This document shows, piece by piece, positions 34,086 to 43,458 of a stretch of 64,000 nt of DNA. The notes beneath the pieces are model-generated. The model saw only the letters and a list, made by a program, of their open reading frames with translations, was not told where the DNA came from and searched no databases. The stretch is taken from positions 521,087-585,086 of the forward strand of contig VXRJ01000018.1 of the NCBI GenBank assembly GCA_009838525.1. The letters run 5' to 3'. The first letter of the stretch is position 1; each line of letters begins with the position of its first letter. Source of the DNA: Acidobacteriota bacterium (GTDB lineage: Bacteria > Acidobacteriota > Vicinamibacteria > Vicinamibacterales > UBA8438). The position numbers and the translations under genes were made by a program.

Positions 34086-35440
34086 GCGCCGCCCCCTTTC
34101 GAGAGGCAGTAGAGACTTCGCTGAGTCCGGATGATCAGGTTACCTCCTGCCACGGCGGGGGTCGCCAACGCCATCTCATTGAGGCGGTTCACCGCGAGAA
34201 TCTCGAACTCGCGGCCCGCCCGGATGACGTAGGTGTCGCCATCCTCGCTCAGGACGAAGACCCGGTCGTTGTATGCCCAGGGCGAGGCGGTGAACCCGCT
34301 GCCGGGGCGGAGCCGTGTCCGCCCGTAGATCTCCGCGCCGGTGGCGGCGTCGTGCGCCAGCAGCATCCCCCGGTCGAGCAGCGTGTAGTAGATACCCTGG
34401 TAGACCAGCGCCGACGTGACGTAGGTGCCGAGCATCGGCTGGAACCAGGCAATGTAGGGGTGGTCGGTCGGGTTGTCCGGGTCGAGCGAGATGTCGCCCG
34501 AACCGCCCGGCCGCACCGCGTAGACGGGTCGCACGGCCGAGCCGGGATAGCCGGAGCTGAGGTAAGCCAGCCCGTTGCTGGCGAAGGGGCTCGGCGCGAC
34601 ATTGACGGTCATCCCCTGCAGCTCCCACAACACGTTCCCGTCGAGATCGTAGGACCGTACCCTGCCGCGTCCCGTTGTCACGAGCTCGGTTCGCAGGCGG
34701 TTCTCCCACACGAAGGGCGTCGACCAGTTCTCGGTCTCGTCTCGTACGACGCGCCACACTGGTTCGCCGGTCCCGGCATCGAAGGCGGTCAGGAACGACT
34801 CGGTCGTGTTGTCGTTGACAACGTAGAGACGGCCGTCGTGGAGCACCGGCGATGCGGCAGTGCCGAACTCCTGTCCCCCGTTGAATGCGCCGACATTCCG
34901 GGTCCACACGATCTCGCCGGTCTCCAGTTCCAGTGCCGCGACCAGGCCGATGGTGCCGAAGTAGACGTAAACGCGCTCACCGTCCGTGACTGGCGTCTCG
35001 GAGGCGAAGCTCGACTTGAGGTGCCGCTTGATGGGAGGCAGGGCCGCCCGCAGTTCCTGCTCCCACCGCACCGCGCCGGTGGAGAGGTCGATGTCGAGAA
35101 CCAGCCAACGGTGCTCCGCCGCCGCGTCCTGCTTGCCATGCTCGTCGCCCGGGTCGTAGAGCCCCTTGACCGGCTGCGGCTCTTCCCCGGCACTGATTGC
35201 GGTCGTCACGATGACGTGGTCGCCCCAGACGATCGGCGAGCTCCAGCCGAGGCCCGGAATATCGGTTCGCCACCGGACGTTCTCCGTCTCACTCCAGGTC
35301 TCGGGCAGGTCGGGATGAGCCGGAGCAACGCCATCATCAGCGCCCCGGAAGCGGGGCCACTCGCTGGCTGACAGGACGGGAAGCGCGATCAGCGCGATCG
35401 ACAGAAGTCCGACCGCTGCGGGCAATGACCTGCGCCGCAT
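34082..35440 (-). CDS. PQQ-like beta-propeller repeat protein, secreted
   Basis: 452 residues with a signal peptide (about 1-25) and the opening WPRFRGADDGVAP, typical of the PQQ-like (BamB-type) propeller proteins common in Planctomycetota and Acidobacteriota. Repeats such as VAALELETGEIVWTRN, LTAFDAGTGEPVWRVV and LLAHDAATGAEIYGRT have the tryptophan-docking pattern. No catalytic Asp or adjacent Cys pair is visible, so it is probably a binding or assembly protein, not a dehydrogenase. Translationally coupled to the LVIVD gene. Confidence 0.85.
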   Translation of the reverse strand: MRRRSLPAAVGLLSIALIALPVLSASEWPRFRGADDGVAPAHPDLPETWSETENVRWRTDIPGLGWSSPIVWGDHVIVTTAISAGEEPQPVKGLYDPGDEHGKQDAAAEHRWLVLDIDLSTGAVRWEQELRAALPPIKRHLKSSFASETPVTDGERVYVYFGTIGLVAALELETGEIVWTRNVGAFNGGQEFGTAASPVLHDGRLYVVNDNTTESFLTAFDAGTGEPVWRVVRDETENWSTPFVWENRLRTELVTTGRGRVRSYDLDGNVLWELQGMTVNVAPSPFASNGLAYLSSGYPGSAVRPVYAVRPGGSGDISLDPDNPTDHPYIAWFQPMLGTYVTSALVYQGIYYTLLDRGMLLAHDAATGAEIYGRTRLRPGSGFTASPWAYNDRVFVLSEDGDTYVIRAGREFEILAVNRLNEMALATPAVAGGNLIIRTQRSLYCLSKGGGA

Positions 35441-35477
35441 GATTGCGCGAATTATAGTCCCGGCGCCCGCACCGTCA

Positions 35478-36863
35478 CTACAAGTTGGGCGGGATCAGGA
35501 ACATCGCGATCACGCTGATGATCGTACAGACGATGGCGACGATGCCGGTATAGCCGAGAACGTCGCCGAACTTGAGACGCGTGACCGTCAGGATGGGAAT
35601 CGCCCAGAACGGCTGGATGAAGTTCGTAATCGAATCGCCGTAGGCGTAGGCCAGCACCGTGGTCGTCGGGGATACGCCCAGCTCCCTCGCCGCGGGCAGC
35701 AGATAGGGCGCTTCGATCAGCCACTTGGACCCGCCGGACGGCACGAAGAGGTTCACGAAACCGGAGTAGAAGTAGACCACCGCCGGATAGGTCTCCGTGG
35801 TGGCGAAGGTAACGAAGAGTTCGCCCAGCCAGGCGCCCAGCCCGGTGTTGTTGATGACGCCGAAGATGCCCGCATAGAACGGAAACTGCAGGATGACGCC
35901 GGAAGCAGTGCGTGCACCGTTTCCGAACGCCCGGACGATGTTGGACGGCCGGCCCTGAAGGAGCAGCGCCGTCACCAGGAAGACCGCATTGTAGGCGTTG
36001 ATGGTCCACGTGGCCCCGAAACCGCGGGTGACCATGGAATAGCCCAGGGGATAACCGATCAGGATCGCGGCGAGGACTATCCAGCCTCGAAACGCCTCCA
36101 TGCGGTGCGCCGGGCTCTGGGGCGGCTGTTCGTCGGGAAGCGCCGGCATCATCTGGTCGATCTGCTCGGAGCTCAACGTCTGGATGTTCCGGCGCGGATG
36201 GAGCAGCATCACCGTCCCCAGGGCGACCGCCCCGAGAATGGCAATGAAGATGAGATTGAACGGGATGAACAGGGTTTCGGTGACCGGGAGCACGCGGTCG
36301 ATGATCGGCTCGCCGGCGGCCGGCGCCAACAGCGGATTCCCGGGCGTGGCGAGGATGAGGGGCGCCGATCCCGACAGGCCTCCGTGCCAGACCGTGCAGA
36401 TTCCGAGATAACCCGCTGCGATGATCAGGCGGATGTCGGCTTTCGGATTGCGACGCGCGATAAACGGGACGAAGAGGGCCGAGGCCACTACGCTGAGGGC
36501 CCAGTTCATGTAGCCGGTGACCAGTGAGTAGGCGCCGATCACGGCGATCGCCTGGATGGGCCGATCGCTGTCTGGAAGGCCGGCCAGCCAATCGAGGAAG
36601 CGGTAGACCGGCCGGGAGGCGACGCAGGCGTGAGCCGCGATCATGGCGATGGAAAACTGCATCGCCAACTCGAGCAGCGCCCACATTCCGTCGCCCCAGG
36701 CCAGTACCGACTCGTTCAGGGTCGCCCCCGCGCCCACCATGGCCAGCACGATCGCCAGGACGGTCAGGATCATGCAGACGACCCACGAGTCGGGAATCCA
36801 GCGCTGGGTGAACCGGCACAGGCGGTCGCCCAGTTCGCCGACGAGCGTGATGAGGCTGCCCAT
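35478..36863 (-). CDS. Short-chain fatty acid transporter, AtoE family
   Basis: A 461-residue multi-spanning membrane protein (about 10-12 helices). AtoE features include GDRLCRFTQRWIPDSWV at the N-terminus, the SLVTGYMNWALSVV helix, YLGICTVWHGGLSGSAPL, and the C-terminal SGGSKWLIEAPYLLPAA and YGDSITNFIQPFWAIP. The family imports short-chain fatty acids or related C4 acids. The OFA-family transporter gene lies 6 bp upstream, so the two form a transport operon for small organic acids. Longer overlapping ORFs in this region are frame shadows. Confidence 0.88.
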   Translation of the reverse strand: MGSLITLVGELGDRLCRFTQRWIPDSWVVCMILTVLAIVLAMVGAGATLNESVLAWGDGMWALLELAMQFSIAMIAAHACVASRPVYRFLDWLAGLPDSDRPIQAIAVIGAYSLVTGYMNWALSVVASALFVPFIARRNPKADIRLIIAAGYLGICTVWHGGLSGSAPLILATPGNPLLAPAAGEPIIDRVLPVTETLFIPFNLIFIAILGAVALGTVMLLHPRRNIQTLSSEQIDQMMPALPDEQPPQSPAHRMEAFRGWIVLAAILIGYPLGYSMVTRGFGATWTINAYNAVFLVTALLLQGRPSNIVRAFGNGARTASGVILQFPFYAGIFGVINNTGLGAWLGELFVTFATTETYPAVVYFYSGFVNLFVPSGGSKWLIEAPYLLPAARELGVSPTTTVLAYAYGDSITNFIQPFWAIPILTVTRLKFGDVLGYTGIVAIVCTIISVIAMFLIPPNL

Positions 36864-36869
36864 CGGGGC

Positions 36870-38114
36870 TCAGGCGGCGCTCCGGTCCGACCCGGGTGCG
36901 GCCGGCTGCCTTGCAAGCATCAGCGAGCCTAGCGCCACCACCGACAGGCCGGCGGCGAGGTAGAACGCGTACTCGTAGGTGCCGGTGGCGTCGAAGACGC
37001 GCCCCGCGATGACCGGTCCGACGATGCCGGCAACACCCCAGGCGGAGAAGAGGAGGCCGTAGTTGACCCCCATGTTCCGCGTGCCGTAGAAGTCCGCGCA
37101 CGTGGAGGCAAAGACCGATAGCAACGTCCCGTAGCCGTAGTAGATCAGGACGAGCAACAGGTAGAAAAGCACCACTTGTCCCGCGAAGAGCGGGAACAGC
37201 GGCAGCGCCGCCGCCGACAGCAGGACCATCAACCGGAGCGTGTTCAGCCGGCCGAAGGTATCCGACATCCATCCCGACAGCACGCGGCCGCCGGTGTTGC
37301 CTATTGCGCCGATCGTCAGGCCCAGCGCCGCCGCGGCGCCCAGTCCCGCTGCTTCGCCGACAGGAACGAGTTGGCTGATCACCATCAGGCCGGCTGCAGC
37401 ACCGAGACAGTAGGCGACCCAGAGGAAGTAGAAGGTCGGCGTGCGGACCATCTCTCCCGTTCTGAAATCGCGCCCCGCCGCGGGAGCGGCCGCGGGCTGC
37501 GCGCCGCCCGCCGCCGGGGCCGCGGCGGGAGGCCGGTAACCCTCGGGCGGGTTCTTCAGCAGATAGGCCGCCACCAGCGTCATGACCAGAAAGATGACGG
37601 CGGAGATCTGCATCGTTCCCTGCCAGCCGTAGGCTGGAATAAGCCACTCGCGGGCGAGCGGACCATAGATGCCGGAGCCCGCGCCGTAACCACCTACGAC
37701 GAGGCCGACGGCAAGGCCGCGCCGGTCGGGGAACCACTTCGAGCAGACGGGAATCGGGATGGCGTAGCCGAAGCCGTTGCCCGCCCCCGCGATGGCCCCG
37801 AAAGTCACGTAGAGCCATATGAGCGATTCGGTCTGGCTGGCGAGAAAGAAACCGACAGCGTAAAGGATGCCGCCGAACGCTGCCACCAGCCGCGGTCCGA
37901 AGCGGTCCTGGAGGAACCCTGCGACGACAAACCACGAGCCGACCGAAAGGATGGCGATGGTGAAGACCACCGAGACCTCGGTGCGGGTCCAGCCGAAGTC
38001 GGCATCGAACGGCGCCACAAAAACGCTCCAGGCATAGATGACGCCCAGCGCGAGGTTCATCAACACTCCCCCAAGGAGCGGTAGCCAGCGGTTATGGACC
38101 TGTGCCTCAGTCAT
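36870..38114 (-). CDS. OFA-family MFS transporter (oxalate/formate antiporter-like)
   Basis: A 414-residue, 12-helix major facilitator. ATG 38114 with GGGAGG upstream is preferred over the longer frame to 38156. It has the OFA-type start RWLPLLGGVLMNLALGVIYAWSVF, then DRFGPRL (MFS motif A), GAGNGFGYAIPIPVCSKWFPDRRGLA, and a cytosolic loop rich in Ala/Pro at about 205-230. OFA members move oxalate, formate, lactate or related monocarboxylates. Next to an AtoE-like permease, a carboxylate substrate is likely. Confidence 0.88.
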   Translation of the reverse strand: MTEAQVHNRWLPLLGGVLMNLALGVIYAWSVFVAPFDADFGWTRTEVSVVFTIAILSVGSWFVVAGFLQDRFGPRLVAAFGGILYAVGFFLASQTESLIWLYVTFGAIAGAGNGFGYAIPIPVCSKWFPDRRGLAVGLVVGGYGAGSGIYGPLAREWLIPAYGWQGTMQISAVIFLVMTLVAAYLLKNPPEGYRPPAAAPAAGGAQPAAAPAAGRDFRTGEMVRTPTFYFLWVAYCLGAAAGLMVISQLVPVGEAAGLGAAAALGLTIGAIGNTGGRVLSGWMSDTFGRLNTLRLMVLLSAAALPLFPLFAGQVVLFYLLLVLIYYGYGTLLSVFASTCADFYGTRNMGVNYGLLFSAWGVAGIVGPVIAGRVFDATGTYEYAFYLAAGLSVVALGSLMLARQPAAPGSDRSAA

Positions 38115-38258
38115 GTGGCGTTCCTCCCTCGGCCGCACGAGTGGTTGCCGGCACATTCTACTCCGCGGGCGGCGTTGGGAATGACGCTACAATAGGGTCG
38201 GTCGCACGGGGCGTTACGGAACCGGCGGCCAATCCGGGCTTCTCGGGGGTAGACGTCT

Positions 38259-38639
38259 GTGATCAAGCTTGTTCCGGAAATCTTCGCGGTTGCCACCTTG
38301 GTGGCCGGACTGTCGACGGCGGGGCTTGCTCAGTCGGACATCAGCGGCATCTGGGAGATCACCCTGGACACGCAGACCGGTGAACAGGTCTGGACCGCGA
38401 CGTTCGACCAGGAAGGGACGACACTCGAGGGCGAGATAGACATGAACGATGGCGAGGGGCCGTTGCCTCTCGCCGGCTCGCTCGAAGGCGGAATGATCAA
38501 GTGGGGCTTCATCGTCCCGGACCTCGACGGCGATATGCCGATTAACTTCTCCGGCGAGGTGCAGGGCGCCACGATGAAGGGCGACGAGGGCAGTTTTGTC
38601 TGGTACGGCACAGGCGTCTGGACCGCGGCAAAGCAGTAG
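38259..38639 (+). CDS. Small secreted beta-rich protein, unknown
   Basis: 126 residues with a signal peptide (about 1-24, ending GLAQ). The mature part starts SDISGIWEITLDTQTGEQ and has the WxxTFDQEGTTLEGEID pattern, looking like a small beta-barrel repeat also seen in secreted proteins of Acidobacteriota. GTG start at 38259; the ribosome-binding site is weak. It ends 78 bp before the TonB receptor start, with a hairpin in between. No function is known. Confidence 0.65.
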   Translation: MIKLVPEIFAVATLVAGLSTAGLAQSDISGIWEITLDTQTGEQVWTATFDQEGTTLEGEIDMNDGEGPLPLAGSLEGGMIKWGFIVPDLDGDMPINFSGEVQGATMKGDEGSFVWYGTGVWTAAKQ

Positions 38640-38680
38640 GTGACCCTGCCCGCTCGGGTTGTCCGCGTCCTTTGGATCTG

Positions 38681-38700
38681 GTGTCACCGGGGAGTGACAC
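38681..38700. promoter_or_regulatory. Perfect 7-bp inverted repeat before the TonB receptor
   Basis: GTGTCAC (38681-38687) and GTGACAC (38694-38700) are exact reverse complements around CGGGGA. The repeat ends 8 nt before the GGAGGGG ribosome-binding site of the receptor. It could be an operator for a dimeric regulator, an mRNA hairpin limiting access to the ribosome-binding site, or the end hairpin of the upstream gene. There is no T-run after it. Confidence 0.5.
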
Positions 38701-38717
38701 AAGCGTATGGAGGGGAT

Positions 38718-41153
38718 ATGTTCGCGACGCTTCCTTCTCACGCCGGCCGGTTCCGGCCGGCGCTAACTGGCACCGCCACCTTCGTCGCGCTGCTCAGTGC
38801 GGCGCTGGTGCTTGGGCCCGGTGCTCCGGCGGCTTCGGCGCAGGACGACGCTGGCTCGATCATCGGCGCCGTCGTCGACGAGCTGGGTGGGGTGCTGCCA
38901 GGCGCGACAGTGACGCTGGAACACGAGCAAACCGGTCTGGTGCGCAGTGCCGTGACCGACGCTCAGGGCATCTACAGCATCTCACGGCTTCCGGCGGGCG
39001 ACTACGGCGTAACCGTGCTGATGCCCGGCTTCCTGGGCGAGTCGACCACGGTTACCGTCGGGTCTACGGCTGCGAGGCTTGATCTCACGCTGGGCATTGC
39101 ACCGATTGCCGAGACGGTGGAGGTAACCCGCTCGGCGCAGACGCTGGCGACCGTGCCGAATGCAGTAGCGGTCGTCGGGAACGAACAGATCAACTTCACG
39201 GAGCGCCGGTCGTCCCTCGACGAGGTGCTGCGCGGCATTCCGGGGCTGTTCGTGCAAAACCGGCGCAACTATGGACTATCGGGGGGCGTCGGCCTGAGCA
39301 TCCGGGCGCCGCAGCCTCGGTTCGGCCTGCGCGGTCTCGCAATTATCCAGGATGGCATCCCGATTACCACGGCGGACGGAACGACCGAACCGGGCAACGT
39401 CGACCTCGGATCGGTGCGGCGCATCGAAGTGATCCGGGGCCCCAGTTCCGTTCTGTACGGCAACTCCGCCGGGGGCGTGATCAGCCTGTTCACCGAAATC
39501 GATCCGAGCCGCCGGTTCGCCATCCGGCCCGATCTTCAGTGGGGGAGCAACGGCTACCAACGCCAGCAGGTGCGGGCCGACGGACACAACAACAGCGGGA
39601 CGAGCTTCATGGGGAGTTTCACCCGCTTCCAGACCGACGGCTGGCGCGATCACAGCGAGGCGGATATCCGCCAGACGAACGTAGTGGTGCGCCAGGCGGT
39701 GGGCGCCCGTTGGCACCTCACGGGGGTTTTTAATCACTACGATTCGCCGTTCGCGGAGAGCGCCAGTTTCCTGACGGCCGCGCAGGCCGGCGACCCGCGC
39801 CTGCCGGCGGCCGAGACTGCCAACGCCAATCCTCGTCAGGCCCGTCCCTGCATGGGCCGGTTCGGCTGTTCGGGGCATCGCAGCGCGACCGTGGCCGAGC
39901 AGAACTGGGGTGAGATCGCAAGGCAGGGGCAAGGCGGCGCCACTCTGGAGTACCGCTTCGCCGGCACGCAGGTTTTTCGGGCGACCGGCTGGGCATCCAA
40001 TCGGAAGCTGGATGCAGGCGGCGTCGGCCAGGTGATCGACCTGAGCCGCCAGGGTCGCGGGCTCCGCTCCGAGTACCTCGGCGCATCGGAGAGCGGAGCG
40101 GTCACGTGGACCACCGGCGTCGACGTCGCCACACAGGACGACGACCGGATGGAGTTCGGATTCATGCCTCCGTTCGCCCCCGGGAGCACGTCCCACCGTG
40201 CCGAGCTCCGGCTCGATCAGCAGGAACAGGTTCTTTCGGCCGGTCCCTTTGCCCAGGTCGGCCTTTCGCCGCACGCGCGCGTAACCTTGACGGCCGGCGT
40301 CCGATACGACTACTACCGCTTCCGTGCAATCGACCGCCTGTTGGCGGACGGCGATCAGTCGGGGGAACGGACGATGGGCGCGGCGAGCCCGTCGGTCGGC
40401 CTGACGGTGGCGGCGACGGAGAATCTCAACCTGTACGGCAACGTCTCCACCGCCTACGAAACGCCGACGACCGTCGAGCTATCCAACACGCCGACCGGTG
40501 AGGGCGGGTTCAACCAGGCGCTCGATCCGGAACGGCTCCGGAGCGTCGAATTTGGTATCCGCGGCCTCGTGGAGCCGGCCCGTCTGCACTACGACATCGC
40601 CGTTTACCGCGCCCGCGTGCTTGATGCGTTCGTGCCGTTCAACCGGCCCGACGATCGGACCTTCTTCGCCAACGCCGGCGAGACGGACCGCACCGGCCTG
40701 GAGTTCTCGATCAACTGGCAGCCGGTATCCGTCTTCAGTGCGCGTGCGGCGTACACTCGCCAGCACTTCGTCTTCGATGAGTTCCTGCTCGGTGGCCACG
40801 ACTTCAGTGGCAATCTGGAACCGGGGACGCCACCGCACCGTTTCTTTGCCGGGATCGACTACGCGATTCCGGGCGGACTTCGGGGCAGCATGACGGTTCG
40901 CCACGTCGCTGAGTTCACGCTGACGAACGACGAGAGCCAGTCAAACTGGGCCCACACCGTGGTCGACCTTCGTTTCGGTCTCGATCAGCAGGCGGGCGAT
41001 GTCGAGATCCGTCCGTTCGTCGGAATCGACAACCTGTTCGGCGTGCGCTACAACTCGTCCGCCATCACGAACGCCTTCGGCCGCCGCTACTACGAACCTT
41101 CCCCCGGCCGGGAGATCTACGTTGGCATCACTTTCGGGGGCGGCGTCCGGTAG
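38718..41153 (+). CDS. TonB-dependent receptor with carboxypeptidase-regulatory-like N-terminal domain
   Basis: 811 residues from ATG 38718 (GGAGGGGAT just upstream; the frame opens further but has no better start). Signal peptide to about 41, then a carboxypeptidase-regulatory-like domain (IIGAVVDELGGVLPGATVTL) at 47-125. The plug follows (AVVGNEQINFTERR, LRGLAIIQDGIPI, RIEVIRGPSSVLYGNSAGGVI) and then a 22-strand barrel ending YEPSPGREIYVGITFGGGVR. It takes up siderophores, glycan fragments or other ligands through the outer membrane. The ligand is unknown. No TonB box is obvious by eye. Confidence 0.9.
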   Translation: MFATLPSHAGRFRPALTGTATFVALLSAALVLGPGAPAASAQDDAGSIIGAVVDELGGVLPGATVTLEHEQTGLVRSAVTDAQGIYSISRLPAGDYGVTVLMPGFLGESTTVTVGSTAARLDLTLGIAPIAETVEVTRSAQTLATVPNAVAVVGNEQINFTERRSSLDEVLRGIPGLFVQNRRNYGLSGGVGLSIRAPQPRFGLRGLAIIQDGIPITTADGTTEPGNVDLGSVRRIEVIRGPSSVLYGNSAGGVISLFTEIDPSRRFAIRPDLQWGSNGYQRQQVRADGHNNSGTSFMGSFTRFQTDGWRDHSEADIRQTNVVVRQAVGARWHLTGVFNHYDSPFAESASFLTAAQAGDPRLPAAETANANPRQARPCMGRFGCSGHRSATVAEQNWGEIARQGQGGATLEYRFAGTQVFRATGWASNRKLDAGGVGQVIDLSRQGRGLRSEYLGASESGAVTWTTGVDVATQDDDRMEFGFMPPFAPGSTSHRAELRLDQQEQVLSAGPFAQVGLSPHARVTLTAGVRYDYYRFRAIDRLLADGDQSGERTMGAASPSVGLTVAATENLNLYGNVSTAYETPTTVELSNTPTGEGGFNQALDPERLRSVEFGIRGLVEPARLHYDIAVYRARVLDAFVPFNRPDDRTFFANAGETDRTGLEFSINWQPVSVFSARAAYTRQHFVFDEFLLGGHDFSGNLEPGTPPHRFFAGIDYAIPGGLRGSMTVRHVAEFTLTNDESQSNWAHTVVDLRFGLDQQAGDVEIRPFVGIDNLFGVRYNSSAITNAFGRRYYEPSPGREIYVGITFGGGVR

Positions 41154-41204
41154 ATAGAAACCGAGATGCTTGACATGCAAGACGGATGACATCAACTTGA
41201 ATGC

Positions 41205-41435
41205 ATGGCCAAGCTCATTCAGGTTCGGAACGTTCCGAATGATGTTCACGGTCACGTGAAGGCCCGCGCCGCGCTCGCAGGTATGTCCCTGTCCGACTAT
41301 GTCTTGCGTGAGATCGAGGCGTCGCTCGCCAGGCCGACACGTGAGGAGCTCTTCGCCCGCATTGCACGGCTGCCGCCCATCGATCTCGATCCGTCGCCGG
41401 CCGATGTGGTGCGGTATGACCGCGACAACCACTGA
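41205..41435 (+). CDS. FitA/VapB-type ribbon-helix-helix antitoxin
   Basis: A 76-residue protein with an N-terminal ribbon-helix-helix: the strand KLIQVRNVP, then HGHVKARAALAGMSLSDYVLREIEA. This matches FitA-like antitoxins that bind their operator and cover the toxin active site with the C-terminal tail (here LPPIDLDPSPADVV). The toxin gene begins 5 bp after the stop. A TTGACA lies at 41170-41175, 35 bp before the start, without a convincing -10, so the promoter is uncertain. Autoregulation is usual in the family. Confidence 0.88.
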   Translation: MAKLIQVRNVPNDVHGHVKARAALAGMSLSDYVLREIEASLARPTREELFARIARLPPIDLDPSPADVVRYDRDNH

Positions 41436-41440
41436 AATCA

Positions 41441-41848
41441 GTGGCCGTCGTTCTGGACGCTTCGGTCGTAGTTGAACTTGTACTAGGCACGCGTTCCGGC
41501 GAGGGAATCAGGCGCGCCCTTCCCGCGCCGCAGGTTTCGTTGCACACCCTCGACTTAGTCGATCTCGAGGTGTTGAACGCGCTCCGTCGCTACGTGGGCA
41601 GCGGAACGGTTGAGGCCGGCAGAGCGGCTCTTGCTGTCGATCATCTGAACGAGTTCGATCTTCTCCGACGCAGTCACCGGGCGATGCTGCATCGCATCTG
41701 GTCGTGGCGCCACAATCTGACGCCGTACGACGCAGCGTATGTGACGCTTGCCGAGGCGTTGAGCGTCCCGCTCCTGACAATGGACCGGCGCCTCGCCCAG
41801 GCGCCCGGTCTGCCCATAGACGTTGACGTGTTTACTCCACCTTCGTGA
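41441..41848 (+). CDS. PIN-domain toxin (VapC/FitB type)
   Basis: A 135-residue predicted ribonuclease. PIN-domain acidic residues are present: VVLDAS with Asp6, VDLEVLNAL (Glu), LTPYDAAYVTLAE (Asp) and LLTMDRRL (Asp). Length is standard. GTG start at 41441, 5 bp after the antitoxin stop, a typical operon. Such toxins cleave tRNA, rRNA or mRNA when freed from the antitoxin. The 3' end overlaps the converging HpaB-family gene by 17 bp. Confidence 0.88.
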   Translation: MAVVLDASVVVELVLGTRSGEGIRRALPAPQVSLHTLDLVDLEVLNALRRYVGSGTVEAGRAALAVDHLNEFDLLRRSHRAMLHRIWSWRHNLTPYDAAYVTLAEALSVPLLTMDRRLAQAPGLPIDVDVFTPPS

Positions 41849-43268
41849 TCCCGGCCAGGCGCCTCGCGTAGGCGACATCCGGTTCGATGTCGTGCTGTCG
41901 CCAGATCGTCATCTTCTCTGCCTCGATGCTGCCTTCGGCATGGATGGCAAGGGTGGACTGGTAGCCGGCAAAATCGCTGGCCGTCAGATCCGCGATCAGG
42001 TTGATCAGCCGGAGGCGCTCCTCGGCGTTGGGGTTGGCGGCGCCGAGGTAGCGGTCGACGAGGGGACGGAGGGTCGCGTCGTCGAGATCCTCGGCGCTCG
42101 GTCCCGTCACCAGGAGACCGCCGGCGATGTCCTGGACCCAGGCAAGCGCCTGGTGGTAGTTGGTGGCGAAGTAGAGCTTCGCGATGTTGATCAACTCGGC
42201 GTCGGGCACGGCCACGCCGTCGACGACGCTGGCCTCGCGGGCCGCTTCGCGCGTCATGCCGCGGCAGATTTGGGCATAGCTGATCAGTCGGGCGAGCTTG
42301 TCGCGAACATGCCCGGCCTTCAACACCCCGTTGTACTCCGCCATCAGGTGTGAGGCGCCGACGAACAGGTCGACCAGCGGCAGCTTGTAACTGACCGCCG
42401 TGAAGCGGTGGAATTCCACGAAGGTCTTCGCGAGCGGGCCCGCCATGGCGACCTCTCCATTCAGGAAGACCCGGTTCCACGGCACCTTGACGTCGTCGAA
42501 GACAGTCAGCGTTTCCATCATCTTGTGCCGCGCGCTGAGCGGTTGCTCGAACGCGTTGCCGCGCCGGCCGTATCCGCTCGCCAGCATGGTCAGGCCGGGT
42601 GCGTTCGCCGGCACCGCGCAGGCGACCGCATAGGACTCCTCGCCTTCGGCCAGATTGCGCGTCGGGAGCACGATGATTTCGTGCGCATTGGTCGAGACAG
42701 ACGTGTGCACCTTGGCGCCGCGCAAGGTGATGCCGTCGTTGTCCTTGGCGACGACGCGAACGTAGTAGTCGGGATGAACCTGTGCCGTCGGCCCACCCGC
42801 CCGGTTGCCTTTGACGTCGGTCTGAGCGACGGCGACCGCCAGGTCCCGGTCGCGGCAGTGTGCGTGGAACGCCTCCACGCGCGGGAGGTAGGTGGTGCCG
42901 AGGGTCCGGTCCATATGACCGGCGATGAGGCGAAGCGCGAAGAGGGCGTCGGTGCCGATTTCCTTGATGAGCACGACCAGCGTGCCGCCCAGCGCCGTTG
43001 CACGCTCAATCAGGGCGCTGCGCCGAAGCAGATCGTCCGGCGTGCGCGGGATCTCGTAGTAGCGGGAGTACGGCCCGTCGGGACCGTCAACCACCGCGAG
43101 TTCGCGCTCCGCCGCATCCTCGGCCATCCGGTAGTCGATCGCGGCATGTTCAACCGCCAGGCCGATTACCGGGTGCGTGGTCACGTCGTTCACCCGCTCG
43201 CCGCGGTACCAGACGTTGCGTCCGTCCCGCAGACTCTCCACGTACTGTTCCGCCGTCATCAATGGCAT
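41832..43268 (-). CDS. 4-hydroxyphenylacetate 3-hydroxylase (HpaB) family flavoprotein
   Basis: A 478-residue member of the HpaB / 4-hydroxybutyryl-CoA dehydratase family. It starts MTAEQYVESLRDGRNVW and contains DVKGNRAG, PDYYVRVVAKDNDGITLRGAKVHTS (flavin region), RHKMMETLTVFDDVKVPWNRVF and EDLDDATLRPLVDRYL. The dehydratase branch binds a 4Fe-4S cluster through conserved Cys residues; only three scattered cysteines are visible here and no CxxxC, so a flavin monooxygenase or another activity is more likely. Monooxygenase members need an HpaC-type reductase, which is not in the window. Substrate unknown. Confidence 0.8.
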   Translation of the reverse strand: MPLMTAEQYVESLRDGRNVWYRGERVNDVTTHPVIGLAVEHAAIDYRMAEDAAERELAVVDGPDGPYSRYYEIPRTPDDLLRRSALIERATALGGTLVVLIKEIGTDALFALRLIAGHMDRTLGTTYLPRVEAFHAHCRDRDLAVAVAQTDVKGNRAGGPTAQVHPDYYVRVVAKDNDGITLRGAKVHTSVSTNAHEIIVLPTRNLAEGEESYAVACAVPANAPGLTMLASGYGRRGNAFEQPLSARHKMMETLTVFDDVKVPWNRVFLNGEVAMAGPLAKTFVEFHRFTAVSYKLPLVDLFVGASHLMAEYNGVLKAGHVRDKLARLISYAQICRGMTREAAREASVVDGVAVPDAELINIAKLYFATNYHQALAWVQDIAGGLLVTGPSAEDLDDATLRPLVDRYLGAANPNAEERLRLINLIADLTASDFAGYQSTLAIHAEGSIEAEKMTIWRQHDIEPDVAYARRLAGITKVE

Positions 43269-43458
43269 CGAACCTCCTTCTTCGGACGGTCATGTTGGCA
43301 TCCCGACGGGAGAAACGCCAGTCGCCCGTGCCCTGCTGGCATCATCGGCGCGGTAGCGCCAAGGCACCGTCGCTGCTATGCTTGGCTGTTTTTCCGACGG
43401 AACGTGCCGCCGGTTTGCCGGACGCAGTTGCCGGCGGGGTAGGGGAGTGCCGTTGCCG

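Noticed and set aside
35452-37935. 827-codon minus-strand ORF covering both transporter genes.
   Set aside because: Different frame from two well-recognised transporters; its translation has Arg/Pro-rich shadow composition.
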